Source of the DNA: Comamonadaceae bacterium UBA2121
GTDB taxonomy: Bacteria > Pseudomonadota > Gammaproteobacteria > Burkholderiales > Burkholderiaceae_C
Assembly: GCA_002331385.1 (NCBI GenBank)
Contig: DCYB01000005.1
Span: 259,351-323,350, forward strand
Reading direction: 5' to 3'
DNA: 64,000 bases
Below, piece after piece: positions 41,826-50,738 of this stretch (positions are counted from its first letter, which is position 1; every line of letters begins with the position of its first letter). The notes below the pieces were generated by a model. That model had not been told where the DNA came from and did not search any database. It saw only the letters and a program-made list of their open reading frames with translations. The translations under genes were made by a program, and so were the position numbers.

Positions 41826-42620
41826 TCATTCGCCAGTGAACACTGCTGCGCGCTTTTCGCGGAAGGCGTTGATTGCCTCCTGATGATCCCGTGTGACATT
41901 CGACAGCGCCTCGTAAGCGAGGCACGCATCCATCGCCGAATGGGCCAACTGCTTGAGGCCAATGTTGGTCGCCATCTTGGTCCAGCGAATGGCCTTGATG
42001 GCTCCGGTGTTGAGGCGGTCTGCAAAAGCGTCGACAGCCCGGTCCAGTTCTTCCGCGGGAAGACTGTGATTGATGAGTCCGATGGCTGCCGCCTTCTCCG
42101 CTGTCAACAGATCGCCGGTGAGCAGGTATTCCTTGGCACGCGCATAACCAATGAGCTGCGGCCAGATCACCGCGCCACCATCACCCGCCACTAACCCCAC
42201 GCTGACGTGCGGATCCCCGATCCGGGCTTTGCTGCACGCAAAAATCACGTCACAGAACAGCGCCAGCGTGGCGCCCAAACCGGTGGCGTGTCCGTTCACC
42301 TTGGCGATAACTGGTTTCTCACAATCGAGCAGCGAACTGACAATCTGTTTGGCTTCTCGCGCCGTCTTCTCAAAGCGACTTGGCACGTCGATGGCGTCCT
42401 GCATCCATTGGATGTCGCCTCCAGCGCAGAAGGCCCGACCTGCGCCCGTCAACACCACGAGGTCGGATAATGAATCTCGCGAACAATCGGTAAATACTTG
42501 CGCCAGCTCTTCGTGCATCAACTCATCCACGGCATTGAGTTTTTCGGGGCGGTTGAACGTCACGTAGAGAATGCGTTCGCGGCGTGTGAACGTCATGGTC
42601 TGGTACTTGTCAAATAGCAT
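41826..42620 (-). CDS. Enoyl-CoA hydratase/isomerase family protein
   Basis: 264 residues from the ATG at 42620, which has GGAAAG about 7 nt upstream; the frame extends 24 codons further without crotonase character. Crotonase features: NRPEKLNAVDELM, the oxyanion-hole segments TGAGRAFCAGGDIQW (about 64-78) and NGHATGLGATLALFCD (about 110-125). It is probably the hydration step of the pathway; isomerase or hydrolase activity cannot be excluded. Confidence 0.87.
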   Translation of the reverse strand: MLFDKYQTMTFTRRERILYVTFNRPEKLNAVDELMHEELAQVFTDCSRDSLSDLVVLTGAGRAFCAGGDIQWMQDAIDVPSRFEKTAREAKQIVSSLLDCEKPVIAKVNGHATGLGATLALFCDVIFACSKARIGDPHVSVGLVAGDGGAVIWPQLIGYARAKEYLLTGDLLTAEKAAAIGLINHSLPAEELDRAVDAFADRLNTGAIKAIRWTKMATNIGLKQLAHSAMDACLAYEALSNVTRDHQEAINAFREKRAAVFTGE

Positions 42621-42670
42621 GGTGTTCTTTCCAGGTGAGTGAAGAGGCAGGGCCAGGTGAAAGCTACCGC

Positions 42671-43831
42671 TCACATTCCGGCTTCGGTCCACTTGTAGAT
42701 GTTGTTGCGCTGGATGGCAGAGGAACCTCCCATGATGGGAATGAGCAGCGCATCACGCACGTAGCGCTCTACCGCTACCTCCTTCACGTAGCCATAGGCG
42801 CCGTGGATGGTCTGACACTCCAACGCGATGGCTTTCGCCGCTTCGGCTGCAAACAGCTTGGTCATGGACGTTTCCACCGCGCAGCGCTGGTGCGCATTGG
42901 CCAGTCTGGCGGAGTGGTACAGCATGAGCTTGGCCGCGTGCAACTGGGTTTTCATGTCGGCGAGTTTGTGGCGAATGGACTGGAATTCGCTGACCGGCTT
43001 GCCAAACTGCTGCCGCTCCTGCGCATAGGCCCAAGCATCCTCCAGCGCCGCAGAAGCGACTCCTGTGGCGACGGCAGCGACCTCCAGCTTCTCCACATCC
43101 AGTCCGGAGCCAATCAACATGTTCCAGCCACGATGCCAGCCCTCATCGCCACCGAAGATCTGGCTCGCCGGAACCTCCACGTTGTCGAAGCTCACATCGG
43201 TCGTGGTTGCACCTTTCATCCCCATGCTGTTGATGCGCGTGATGCTCACCCCAGGGGTATCCGGCGCAACCAGGACCACTGACAGATTGCGGTACCTGTC
43301 ACCTTCCTCGCCAGAGCGCACCAAAGTGAAGATGTAGTCACAAATCTCCGCCCCGGAGCAAAATCGCTTGGCACCATTGATCACGACTTTGTCGCCCACC
43401 CGTTGGGCTCGCGTCTTGACGCTCGCGAGATCGGCTCCCACATCCGGCTCTGTCAACCCATAGGCGAACAGCAGCTCGCCCTGCGCCACGCGCGGCAACA
43501 GGTCGCGCTTTTGGCGTTCCGATCCGTACTCCACCAGGTTCATTCCCGCATAGCAGGCCGACATGATGTAGGGCACCGACACCGCCAGACTCCGGCGCGA
43601 CAGCTCCTCTATGACGATCATGGTGGACACAATGTCGCGCCCGGCGCCACCATATTCTTCCGGCACGGTCAGTCCCATCACGCCCAACGAGGCCAGTTTG
43701 CGGAACACTTCGCGCGGGAACTCGTTTTCGCTGTCCCAGCGCGCAGCGGCCTCACGCGGCATTTCCCTGTCCACAAAGCGCCTGAGCAAGTCACGCAGTT
43801 GCGTCACTTCCGGGGTATCTGCGTAATCCAC
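42671..43831 (-). CDS. Acyl-CoA dehydrogenase
   Basis: About 386 residues from a GTG at 43831 (AAGG 7 nt upstream); a TTG at 43861 would add 10 residues. FAD-binding family features: VPEEYGGAGRD, the FAYGLTEPDVGADLASV segment and SGLDVEKLEVAAVATGVA. At the position where medium-chain enzymes carry the catalytic Glu (YEGT) this protein has IMGGSSAIQRN, while a Glu is present in the LDVEKL helix as in isovaleryl-CoA-type enzymes, so the base is probably there. It is the first gene of the long leftward operon and likely makes the first 2,3-double bond. Confidence 0.87.
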   Translation of the reverse strand: MDYADTPEVTQLRDLLRRFVDREMPREAAARWDSENEFPREVFRKLASLGVMGLTVPEEYGGAGRDIVSTMIVIEELSRRSLAVSVPYIMSACYAGMNLVEYGSERQKRDLLPRVAQGELLFAYGLTEPDVGADLASVKTRAQRVGDKVVINGAKRFCSGAEICDYIFTLVRSGEEGDRYRNLSVVLVAPDTPGVSITRINSMGMKGATTTDVSFDNVEVPASQIFGGDEGWHRGWNMLIGSGLDVEKLEVAAVATGVASAALEDAWAYAQERQQFGKPVSEFQSIRHKLADMKTQLHAAKLMLYHSARLANAHQRCAVETSMTKLFAAEAAKAIALECQTIHGAYGYVKEVAVERYVRDALLIPIMGGSSAIQRNNIYKWTEAGM

Positions 43832-43861
43832 TTCTGCACCTTTCTGTTGTCGATGGTGCAA

Positions 43862-43947
43862 TGATGAAATTACATGAATAATGAGTCAATATTCATTTTT
43901 GAATTTTTATTCATTTTCAGGGAAAACACTTAAAAAGGAGACCGCAC
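43862..43947. promoter_or_regulatory. Divergent promoter region with a palindromic operator candidate
   Basis: This AT-rich 86-bp gap drives the leftward operon and the rightward ligase. ATGAATA (43874-43880) and TATTCAT (43890-43896) are perfect inverted arms around a 9-bp spacer, and a further TTATTCAT follows at 43907-43914. The size suits a TetR dimer, for example the regulator at 35594-36247. The AAGGAG site for the rightward ligase lies at its right edge. Confidence 0.55.
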
Positions 43948-45561
43948 ATGCCCGCCGACATCCTCCATCAGTTGCATCACATGACCGTGCCGCAGTGGCT
44001 GCACAGTCAAGCCCTGCGACATGGCAACAGACTGGCCTTGTCCGCACCATCACATAGGAGTTTTCGAGATCGGCTCAGTTACCGTCAGTTGGTAGAGCGC
44101 ATGCACGCGATGGCCTGCGCGCTGCATTCCAGTGGACTGCGCCCCGCCGACCGGCTGGCGCTGTTCCTGCCTAACACCGCGGCGCGCGAGGGCGTTTTGA
44201 CGTCGCTGGGCTGCTGGTACTTAGGTGCTGCAGTCGCACCGCTCAACCCAGCAAGCTCCACCGATGAACTCAAACATGCTCTCGGCCTACTGGAGCCCGC
44301 CATGATCGTGGTGCCACGCCCGAGCGATGCGCAGCGCATGGAAGCCCTTGGCATCAAGCCCGAAAACATCCTCGTCCTGCAGGGAGCCGACGGGGCCTAC
44401 CCCCAGTGGCCCGAGCCTGCAGACTGGTCCGGAGGGGAACTGCCTGACGACGCTCAACCAACGCCACACGACCTCAGCTGTCTGCTGTTCACTTCTGGCA
44501 CAACCGCGCGCGCCAAAGCCGTGATGCACACCCATCGCACGCAATTGCATACAGGGCTTGCCATGGGCGCCGCCCTCGGGCTCCATTGCGACGATGTCTA
44601 TCAGGGCTCCTGGCCGCTGCACACCAGTTCCTTGTTCAATCTGGCATGCATGTCGGCGTGGGTACATGGCGCATGCGTGGTCATCGAAGACAACACGCTG
44701 GACAATCGGGCGCGCGTGCAGCTCATTGATTCGGAAGCGTGCACTGTCTACCACAGCGTACCCGCGCCGCTGCGCTTTCTCATCGACGAATTCGAGCACA
44801 GTGGGCGCAAGGCGCCTCAAGTGCGCCGCCTCGCCTACGGGGGCGCGGCAATGCCGCTGGAACTCATCGAACGCTACGCACGTCTGTGGCCGCAGGCGGA
44901 TCAGGTGCAGGTCTGGGGCATGACCGAAACGGGCCCGGCCGGCACTGCCTTGCCGCCGCACATGCTGCCTCGCCAAGCTGGAGCAATCGGGTTTGCGCAA
45001 CCCGGTTGCGCGGTCCGTATTCTCGAGGAACGCGATGACAGCGGAGGCCCCGCCTTGCGGGATGCACCGACTGGTGCGGTCGGTGAGATAGCCTTTGCCG
45101 GGCCCAGCGCCTCAATCGGTTACTTCCGCAATCCAGAGGCGACCGCTCAGACTTTCGTCGATGGATGGGTACTTACCGGAGACCTCGGCCGAATGGACCA
45201 CGAGGGAGTGCTGCATTTTGTCGATCGCAAAAAAGACATCATCAATCGCGGTGGTCTGAAGATCTCCTCGGCCGCAATCGAGGAAGTGCTGCACGGGTTC
45301 GATGCCGTCGCCGAAGCCGCAGTCATCGCCATCCCGCACCCCAAGCTGGGCGAAGATATCGCCGCGTGCATCGTTGCCCGCGCCCCGCAATCCTTCGATC
45401 TCAACGCTCTCCAGCAACACTGCGCTGCCACACTGCCCGCCCATCAGGTGCCGCGTGCCTGGTTCATCCGCGACACCTTGCCGCGCAATGCTCTGGGCAA
45501 GGTGCTCAAGCGGGTACTACGGTCCGAAGTACTGGAACTGGGCAAGTGTCAGTTTCCTTGA
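43948..45561 (+). CDS. Acyl-CoA synthetase (AMP-binding family), divergent
   Basis: 537 residues with a strong AAGGAG site before the ATG. ANL motifs: LLFTSGTTARAKAVMHTHR (about 175-193), WGMTETGPAGTA, LTGDLGRMDHEG, DRKKDIINRGGLKISS and the C-terminal PRNALGKVLKRVL. It is only distantly similar to the ligase at 33911-35554, so the two may activate different substrates or intermediates. It is the only rightward gene of the cluster and shares the palindromic promoter region with the leftward operon. Confidence 0.88.
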   Translation: MPADILHQLHHMTVPQWLHSQALRHGNRLALSAPSHRSFRDRLSYRQLVERMHAMACALHSSGLRPADRLALFLPNTAAREGVLTSLGCWYLGAAVAPLNPASSTDELKHALGLLEPAMIVVPRPSDAQRMEALGIKPENILVLQGADGAYPQWPEPADWSGGELPDDAQPTPHDLSCLLFTSGTTARAKAVMHTHRTQLHTGLAMGAALGLHCDDVYQGSWPLHTSSLFNLACMSAWVHGACVVIEDNTLDNRARVQLIDSEACTVYHSVPAPLRFLIDEFEHSGRKAPQVRRLAYGGAAMPLELIERYARLWPQADQVQVWGMTETGPAGTALPPHMLPRQAGAIGFAQPGCAVRILEERDDSGGPALRDAPTGAVGEIAFAGPSASIGYFRNPEATAQTFVDGWVLTGDLGRMDHEGVLHFVDRKKDIINRGGLKISSAAIEEVLHGFDAVAEAAVIAIPHPKLGEDIAACIVARAPQSFDLNALQQHCAATLPAHQVPRAWFIRDTLPRNALGKVLKRVLRSEVLELGKCQFP

Positions 45562-45707
45562 GGAGCAAGCCTTGCCAAGCGCACGCACACACCGGGCCAC
45601 CTCGAGAACATCAGTGATGTCAAGCCTTCGTGCTTAACACCAACGTGGAAAGCGCCCCGGATGAACTGGATTGACATACGCTTCTTGGAGCTTGTCCGGG
45701 CATTTAC

Positions 45708-46931
45708 TCACCTCCGCTCAGCATCAATCATGTGGCTTACCAGCTCCAGGGCCTGCTCGAGATCGGCGATCAGGTCACCTGGGTCTTCCAGTCCTGCGTG
45801 GAGCCGGACAATGCGGCCTCTGGATCGGCTTGTCTCTTCGTCTAGGAGGGATGAGGGCTGCATCGGCAGGGCCAGGCTTTCATAGCCTCCCCATGAATGG
45901 CCAAGGCTGAACAGGCCGAGCGATTCCACAAACCGATCCACCATCGCGGTGTCCACTTCAGCGATGAACTCGATGCTAAGCAGGCCGTTCCCGCCAGAGA
46001 AATCGCGTTTCCAGAGTGCGTGTCCCGGATCGTCGGGGAGCGCGGGGCAGAACACCGTTGCCACCAGGGGATGCTGCTGGAGCGCTTGCGCCAGTGCAAG
46101 CGCACTGGATTGCTGGCGCTCCATGCGCACGAGCATGGTGCGCGATCCCCTGAGCGCCAGATAGGCATCATCGGGGCTCACGGAATGCCCGAGCAGATCC
46201 GCGACACTGTTCAACCCCGGCCATGCAGACTCGCTGGTCGTCACCACGCCCATCATCACATCCGAATGCCCCACCAGGTACTTGGTTGCTGCGATGATGG
46301 ACATGTCGGCGCCGTGCGCGAGCGGCTGATACATCAGACCCGAGCCCCAGGTGTTGTCCACGGCGACAACGATATTTTCGTGCTGCCGCGCCGCCGCCAC
46401 GAGCGCAGGCAGGTCACACATTTCATAGAGAACCGACCCGGGACACTCGGTCCAGATCAGGCGCGTCTGGGGAGTGATTTTTCCGGCCAGATCGCTCAGA
46501 TCGGTCCGAAAGAAGTCGTGGGTGACGCCCATGTGCGACAGATATTGTGCGCAAAACTTCCTCACCGGTTCGTAGCAGGAGTCCACCACCAGCACATGAT
46601 CTCCGGCCTTGACGACAGAGAGAATCGCGCAGGTGATGGCCGCGAGCCCGGAACCAAAAAGACGCGCGCGGAACCCTCCCTCCAGCGTTGCGACGACGTC
46701 CTCCAGCGCGTCGCCGGTGGACGAGCCTTTGCGTCCATACAGCAAGCCTCGCTCATGGCGTGAACGCGCCGTCACGGCCGCCCTGAGGGTCTGCATCGAA
46801 TCAAAGACGACCGTACTGGTGCGCGCGACGACGGGATTGACCGTCACCTTCGCGCCCACCGGGCGGCCTTCATGCACGAGTTGCGTGGCAACCTGTCTCG
46901 AAACGCTGTTGGGTGGGTTCACGTGGTTCAC
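45708..46931 (-). CDS. Cystathionine beta-lyase-like PLP enzyme (Cys/Met metabolism family)
   Basis: 407 residues of the trans-sulfuration PLP family. The Schiff-base Lys is K217 in SIIAATKYLVGHSDV, VAVDNTWGSGL holds the cofactor-binding Asp (about 192), and YGRKGSSTGDALE near 66-78 binds the phosphate. MetC-type enzymes split C-S bonds by beta-elimination, releasing a thiol plus 2-aminoacrylate (then pyruvate and ammonia). It is the last gene of an operon that also has a RidA, which clears 2-aminoacrylate, and a thiol-dioxygenase-like cupin, so a dedicated organosulfur substrate is likely. It overlaps the hydrolase gene by 4 bp. Confidence 0.85.
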   Translation of the reverse strand: MNHVNPPNSVSRQVATQLVHEGRPVGAKVTVNPVVARTSTVVFDSMQTLRAAVTARSRHERGLLYGRKGSSTGDALEDVVATLEGGFRARLFGSGLAAITCAILSVVKAGDHVLVVDSCYEPVRKFCAQYLSHMGVTHDFFRTDLSDLAGKITPQTRLIWTECPGSVLYEMCDLPALVAAARQHENIVVAVDNTWGSGLMYQPLAHGADMSIIAATKYLVGHSDVMMGVVTTSESAWPGLNSVADLLGHSVSPDDAYLALRGSRTMLVRMERQQSSALALAQALQQHPLVATVFCPALPDDPGHALWKRDFSGGNGLLSIEFIAEVDTAMVDRFVESLGLFSLGHSWGGYESLALPMQPSSLLDEETSRSRGRIVRLHAGLEDPGDLIADLEQALELVSHMIDAERR

Positions 46932-48628
46932 TCGCTCAAAAGAAAGTTTTCAACTTCCCGGGCCAGCACCTCGGGTTGATCGCCCCAGATGGTGTGTCCT
47001 GAATCGCCGATTTCAATCAGATCTGCGCGCGGGAAGCTCTTGAGCAGAACGAGTGCGTTGTCCCGGCTGAGCACATGCGAATGTTCTCCGCGCAGGATGA
47101 GCACCGGTACGCGGACGGCCTCGATGGATGCCATCTGGTCCACCTTCAGCGCCTTGAAGGTCTGGAGGATGGGCTCCAGCGCATAGCACCACTCAAGCTC
47201 GCCATTGCCCGTCTCGCACAGGTCGCCTTCCAGCGTGTAGGCATGCACCTCTTCGGCAAAGCGTTTGCGCTGCGGCAGACTTCTGGAAAACGCCATCGCC
47301 GCTTCACGATTGGCGAACGTACGCGGACGCGACCGGTGGAGTGCAACATAGCCGTCGATGGCTGCCTGATCGATCAGGCAGCTTGGGTCGGACAGAATCA
47401 GCTTGTCCACTTTCTCCGGATAGCGCGCCGCAACTTCAATAGCGACTTGCGTGCCAAGCGAGCTACCGATCAGGCTCGCACGGTCAACACCCAGCGCATC
47501 CAGTACGGCGCTGACATCAGCGGCATAGTCCGTCAGCTCGTATCCCGACTCCGGCTTGTCCGATCGGCCATGGCCACGCATATCGAGCGCGATGACTCTC
47601 CATTGGTCACTCAGTGCATTGCCCAGGGCCGTCCAGGCACTCGATTGCATGGATGTTCCGTGCAGGCAAAGCAAGACGGGCGCATCCGCGTTGCCCCACT
47701 CGCGCGCGGCGAACCGGAGTGCGGGCGTCTGAATGCTCAGCTCGCGCCCTGGCGCATAGCGCGCTTCCACCTTGGGGGTGGGAGGCACGGAGTTCAGCAT
47801 ATCCACCAACGCGTTGGCCGTGAATTCCGGGTTGTCTCCCCAGATCGAATGGCCCGCATTCGGCACGTCGACAATGCGAACGCCCTGAAACTCCTGCTTC
47901 AGTCGTTCCACTGTAGAGGGAATCAACACATCACTATCTGCGCCTCGCAAAATCACGGTCGGCGAGCGCACGGCCCTGACGGAGTCCCACATGTCGCGCG
48001 CGGCACAGCGCAGTGTCTCTATGGCGGCGTCCTTTTCGTAGCGCCACTCCCAACGACCATCGGGCAGCTGGCGCAGATCACCCTCCAGTGTGCGGCGGTG
48101 AATCTCATCCGAGAAACGCAAGCGCTGGGGCAAGGTCTTGGAGAACGCCACGGCCTCTTCAAAGTTGGCGAACGTGCGGGGGCGCGTCACGTGCGCATGC
48201 ACCATATGTTCCGAGGCCTCTGTGGGCATCTCGAAGCTCAGGTCCAGCAAACCCATCGATTCCACGCGCTCCGGGTGCTTCGCAGCGTAAAGCAAGGCCA
48301 CGCGTGAACCGAGTGAAGAACCCACGATGGAGAACTTGTCGAGCCCCATACGATCGACAAAGGCCTCCAGATCGGCGCAGTAATGATCGACCGTGTACTG
48401 ACCTGGACCGACGCGATCAGAATCCCCGTGCGAGCGCTGATCGAGGCCGATCAGGCGGTACTGCTGTGGCAAGGCCTGAGCAAGCCAATACCACACCTTA
48501 CCGTGCAGGGAGGTGCCGTGCAGAGCAACTACCGCCTTGGGGCCATCGCCCCATTGGTCAAAGTGAAACGTCAGGCCGTTCGCTTTTACGAATCCGTCGC
48601 CATGCTTATCGATAATTGAAGCAGTCAT
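46928..48628 (-). CDS. Tandem alpha/beta-hydrolase fusion protein
   Basis: 566 residues made of two homologous alpha/beta-hydrolase domains of about 280 residues. Domain 1 has HGTSLHG, the nucleophile elbow GSSLG with Ser105, an acid in RGADSD (Asp233) and AGHSIWGD with His260. Domain 2 has HGTSMQS, GSSLG with Ser390 and SGHTIWGD with His545, but RGEHSH replaces RGADSD, so the canonical acid is missing or moved to the Glu. The repeated PRTFAN, AFSK/SLPQR and TLEGDL segments show an internal duplication. No signal peptide is visible. The reaction (ester, thioester or C-C hydrolysis) is unknown; context suggests an organosulfur pathway. Confidence 0.85.
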   Translation of the reverse strand: MTASIIDKHGDGFVKANGLTFHFDQWGDGPKAVVALHGTSLHGKVWYWLAQALPQQYRLIGLDQRSHGDSDRVGPGQYTVDHYCADLEAFVDRMGLDKFSIVGSSLGSRVALLYAAKHPERVESMGLLDLSFEMPTEASEHMVHAHVTRPRTFANFEEAVAFSKTLPQRLRFSDEIHRRTLEGDLRQLPDGRWEWRYEKDAAIETLRCAARDMWDSVRAVRSPTVILRGADSDVLIPSTVERLKQEFQGVRIVDVPNAGHSIWGDNPEFTANALVDMLNSVPPTPKVEARYAPGRELSIQTPALRFAAREWGNADAPVLLCLHGTSMQSSAWTALGNALSDQWRVIALDMRGHGRSDKPESGYELTDYAADVSAVLDALGVDRASLIGSSLGTQVAIEVAARYPEKVDKLILSDPSCLIDQAAIDGYVALHRSRPRTFANREAAMAFSRSLPQRKRFAEEVHAYTLEGDLCETGNGELEWCYALEPILQTFKALKVDQMASIEAVRVPVLILRGEHSHVLSRDNALVLLKSFPRADLIEIGDSGHTIWGDQPEVLAREVENFLLSE

Positions 48629-48662
48629 ATAAGTTGCCAGGATAAAGGTGGCGAAATGCCAC

Positions 48663-49262
48663 TTAGTTGATGTTCTGGATCACCGGAAAAGGGGTTCCGA
48701 TGCCGGTTTCCAGGTCAAAGATCAAACGGTCACCCAGATGGGCGAAACCTCTTCCGTACAGGTGCAGGTGCAGCGCATTCCCGGGACCCAGTACTTCGAT
48801 GGAATGGATGTCCTGCGCTCCAAGCGCAATCACCCGGTGCGCGTCAACGGTGATGTCCGAGACATGCCGGATGCGCGCCTGCTGCGCATCACCATCTCGC
48901 ACGTAAACGGTATTTTTTTCCCGCCCCCTGACACCTGCGATCACCGCCCACGTCGTATGGTTGTGCGGTGGTTGTGCGTGTCCCGGCTTCATCGCGACCG
49001 CATACATGGCATGGCATCCATCGCTGTCTTCGTGCAGCAGATACGCTTGCCACAGCTTGTCTTCGGGGATCGGAAAGTCGTCCGCATTCCACAGTCCGGT
49101 ACTGCTTGCCAACTGGGCCATCTGCTCACAGATTCCCTGCGCCATCGCAATGCCGATGTCCTGCCGTCCTTCCGTCAAGGAGCGGACGCGCCCGATCACC
49201 TCAGCCACTGCATGCGCTCGCATCGCTGCGGCGGTTTGCCCTGGTTCATTGGCCATCGTCAT
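48663..49262 (-). CDS. Cysteine dioxygenase-like cupin (thiol dioxygenase)
   Basis: 199 residues. The cupin motif PPHNHTTWAVIAG gives iron ligands His100 and His102, and DIHSIEV gives His153, the three-His pattern of cysteine dioxygenase and 3-mercaptopropionate dioxygenase. These enzymes add O2 to a thiol to form a sulfinate. The position between a Bug binding protein (4-bp overlap) and a hydrolase and C-S lyase suggests that it oxidises a thiol freed by the operon's enzymes. The exact thiol substrate is unknown. Confidence 0.82.
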   Translation of the reverse strand: MTMANEPGQTAAAMRAHAVAEVIGRVRSLTEGRQDIGIAMAQGICEQMAQLASSTGLWNADDFPIPEDKLWQAYLLHEDSDGCHAMYAVAMKPGHAQPPHNHTTWAVIAGVRGREKNTVYVRDGDAQQARIRHVSDITVDAHRVIALGAQDIHSIEVLGPGNALHLHLYGRGFAHLGDRLIFDLETGIGTPFPVIQNIN

Positions 49263-50254
49263 TCCACCTTCACGTCAGCGTTCTTGGCGATACGCTTCCA
49301 GGCCTCAATCTCGCTGGTCACCAGTTTCCGGACCTCCTCCGGGCCCGCGTACATGGGTGTGAACCCGAGCGTATCCAGATGCTTGCGGAACTCGGCATTG
49401 GTTGTGAGCGTCTCGATCCGCTTGCTCAGCCCATGCACGATTTCCGAGTTGGTTTCACCCGGCGCGAACAAACCAAGCCAGGTTCCCTGCTGAAATGGAA
49501 CGCCCGACTCCGCAAGCGTTGGAACCTGCGGAAACATGGGGTGGCGTCCAGGCCCGGCAATGGCCAGGATTCGCGCCTTACCGGACTGCACATGCGGAGC
49601 GATGGAAAATGCATCCACAACGCTGAAGTCAAGCAACCCACCGATAAGGTCGGTCACGGCCGGAGAGGAGCCACGATAGGGAATATGGCGCATCGGGATT
49701 CCCAGGTCGGCTTTCAGGATCTCGCCCGTCAAGTGGCCGAACGTGCCCTGCCCCCCGGTTCCGTACGTGAGCTCACGCTTTTGCCTGGCCAACTCCTTCA
49801 AGTCCTTCACCGTCTTGCAACTGCTATTGGCGGCAACGGCAACCACCAGGCCACCCTGTGCAAAGATGGCAATGGGTGCCAAATCCTTCAATGGGTTGTA
49901 GCTCAAGGCCGGATTCACCGCGGGCTGCACCGAAATCGTTGCAGCGATTCCCAGCACCAGCGTCTGCCCGTCCGGTGGACTTTTGACGACCGACTGGATG
50001 CCAATCGCGCCGCCCGCTCCGGCCCGGTTCTCCACAATGAAGCGCTCGGAATGCGCTTTGTTGAGCGCATCCGACAACAAACGCGCTGCCGAATCCACCG
50101 ATCCCCCGGGCGCCGTCGGCACCACGATGCGGACCACTTTGGATGAGCCTGTCTGCGCATTCGCGTAGGGCACGAACGCTGCGGATGCTGCAATGGCAGT
50201 CAGGTGCTTGCACCAATCGCGTCGTTTGATCAAAGAGCTGTCTCCGTTTTGCAT
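49259..50254 (-). CDS. Bug-family (TTT) periplasmic solute-binding protein
   Basis: 331 residues from the ATG at 50254 (GAGAG 6 nt upstream); the frame is open 27 codons further but without signal-peptide character. The signal is DWCKHLTAIAASAAFVPYANAQ. The mature part starts VRIVVPTAPGGSVDSAARLL and carries IENRAGAGG-type and LTYGTGGQGTFGHLTGE segments of the tripartite tricarboxylate transporter binding proteins that are abundant in Burkholderiales. No TctA/TctB membrane partners are adjacent. It probably captures the acid substrate of this operon. Confidence 0.88.
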   Translation of the reverse strand: MQNGDSSLIKRRDWCKHLTAIAASAAFVPYANAQTGSSKVVRIVVPTAPGGSVDSAARLLSDALNKAHSERFIVENRAGAGGAIGIQSVVKSPPDGQTLVLGIAATISVQPAVNPALSYNPLKDLAPIAIFAQGGLVVAVAANSSCKTVKDLKELARQKRELTYGTGGQGTFGHLTGEILKADLGIPMRHIPYRGSSPAVTDLIGGLLDFSVVDAFSIAPHVQSGKARILAIAGPGRHPMFPQVPTLAESGVPFQQGTWLGLFAPGETNSEIVHGLSKRIETLTTNAEFRKHLDTLGFTPMYAGPEEVRKLVTSEIEAWKRIAKNADVKVE

Positions 50255-50316
50255 GTTTTCTCTCTTTCGATACGTTTGAAAAATCAACCGCGCATGGCGG
50301 TCGGACCACCCCGCGT

Positions 50317-50724
50317 TCAGGCTCCAGCGGGCCACGCCGCAGTGACTTCGACCTCCAGCCGGTAAGCGGAATTGAAAAGCTGTGACACAACGATGCCGGT
50401 AGATGCCGGCCTCGCGTCTCCCAGATAGGCTGCCCGAACCTTGGCGTGTGCTGGCGCATCTGCGACATCGATCAGATACGTCACGACGCGACAGATATGC
50501 ACATAGTCCAATCCAGCCTCGCGCAACGCATGACCGATGCGGCGCCAGACGAGGTCCGCCTGGGCCTCTATTCCCTGGGGAACGGACCCATCAGGCAACA
50601 AGGGGGTTTGGCCCGAGAGCAGCAAGAGCTGGCTTCCCGCTGGAACCACTAATGCCTGGGAATACGGTCCGAGCGGTTTTCCCAATTCGGGAGGATTGAT
50701 GCATTCAAAGGGATATGAACTCAT
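50317..50724 (-). CDS. RidA-family enamine/imine deaminase
   Basis: 135 residues from the ATG at 50724 (AGGA 6 nt upstream); 26 upstream codons are open but unrelated. RidA landmarks: PLGPYSQALVV near 17-27, LLLLSGQTPL and the Arg-containing STGIVVSQLFN segment near the C-terminus; RidA trimers hydrolyse 2-aminoacrylate and related imines made by PLP lyases. Its presence in the same operon as a cystathionine beta-lyase-like enzyme fits such a role well. Confidence 0.88.
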   Translation of the reverse strand: MSSYPFECINPPELGKPLGPYSQALVVPAGSQLLLLSGQTPLLPDGSVPQGIEAQADLVWRRIGHALREAGLDYVHICRVVTYLIDVADAPAHAKVRAAYLGDARPASTGIVVSQLFNSAYRLEVEVTAAWPAGA

Positions 50725-50738
50725 GATGATCCTGTCAA

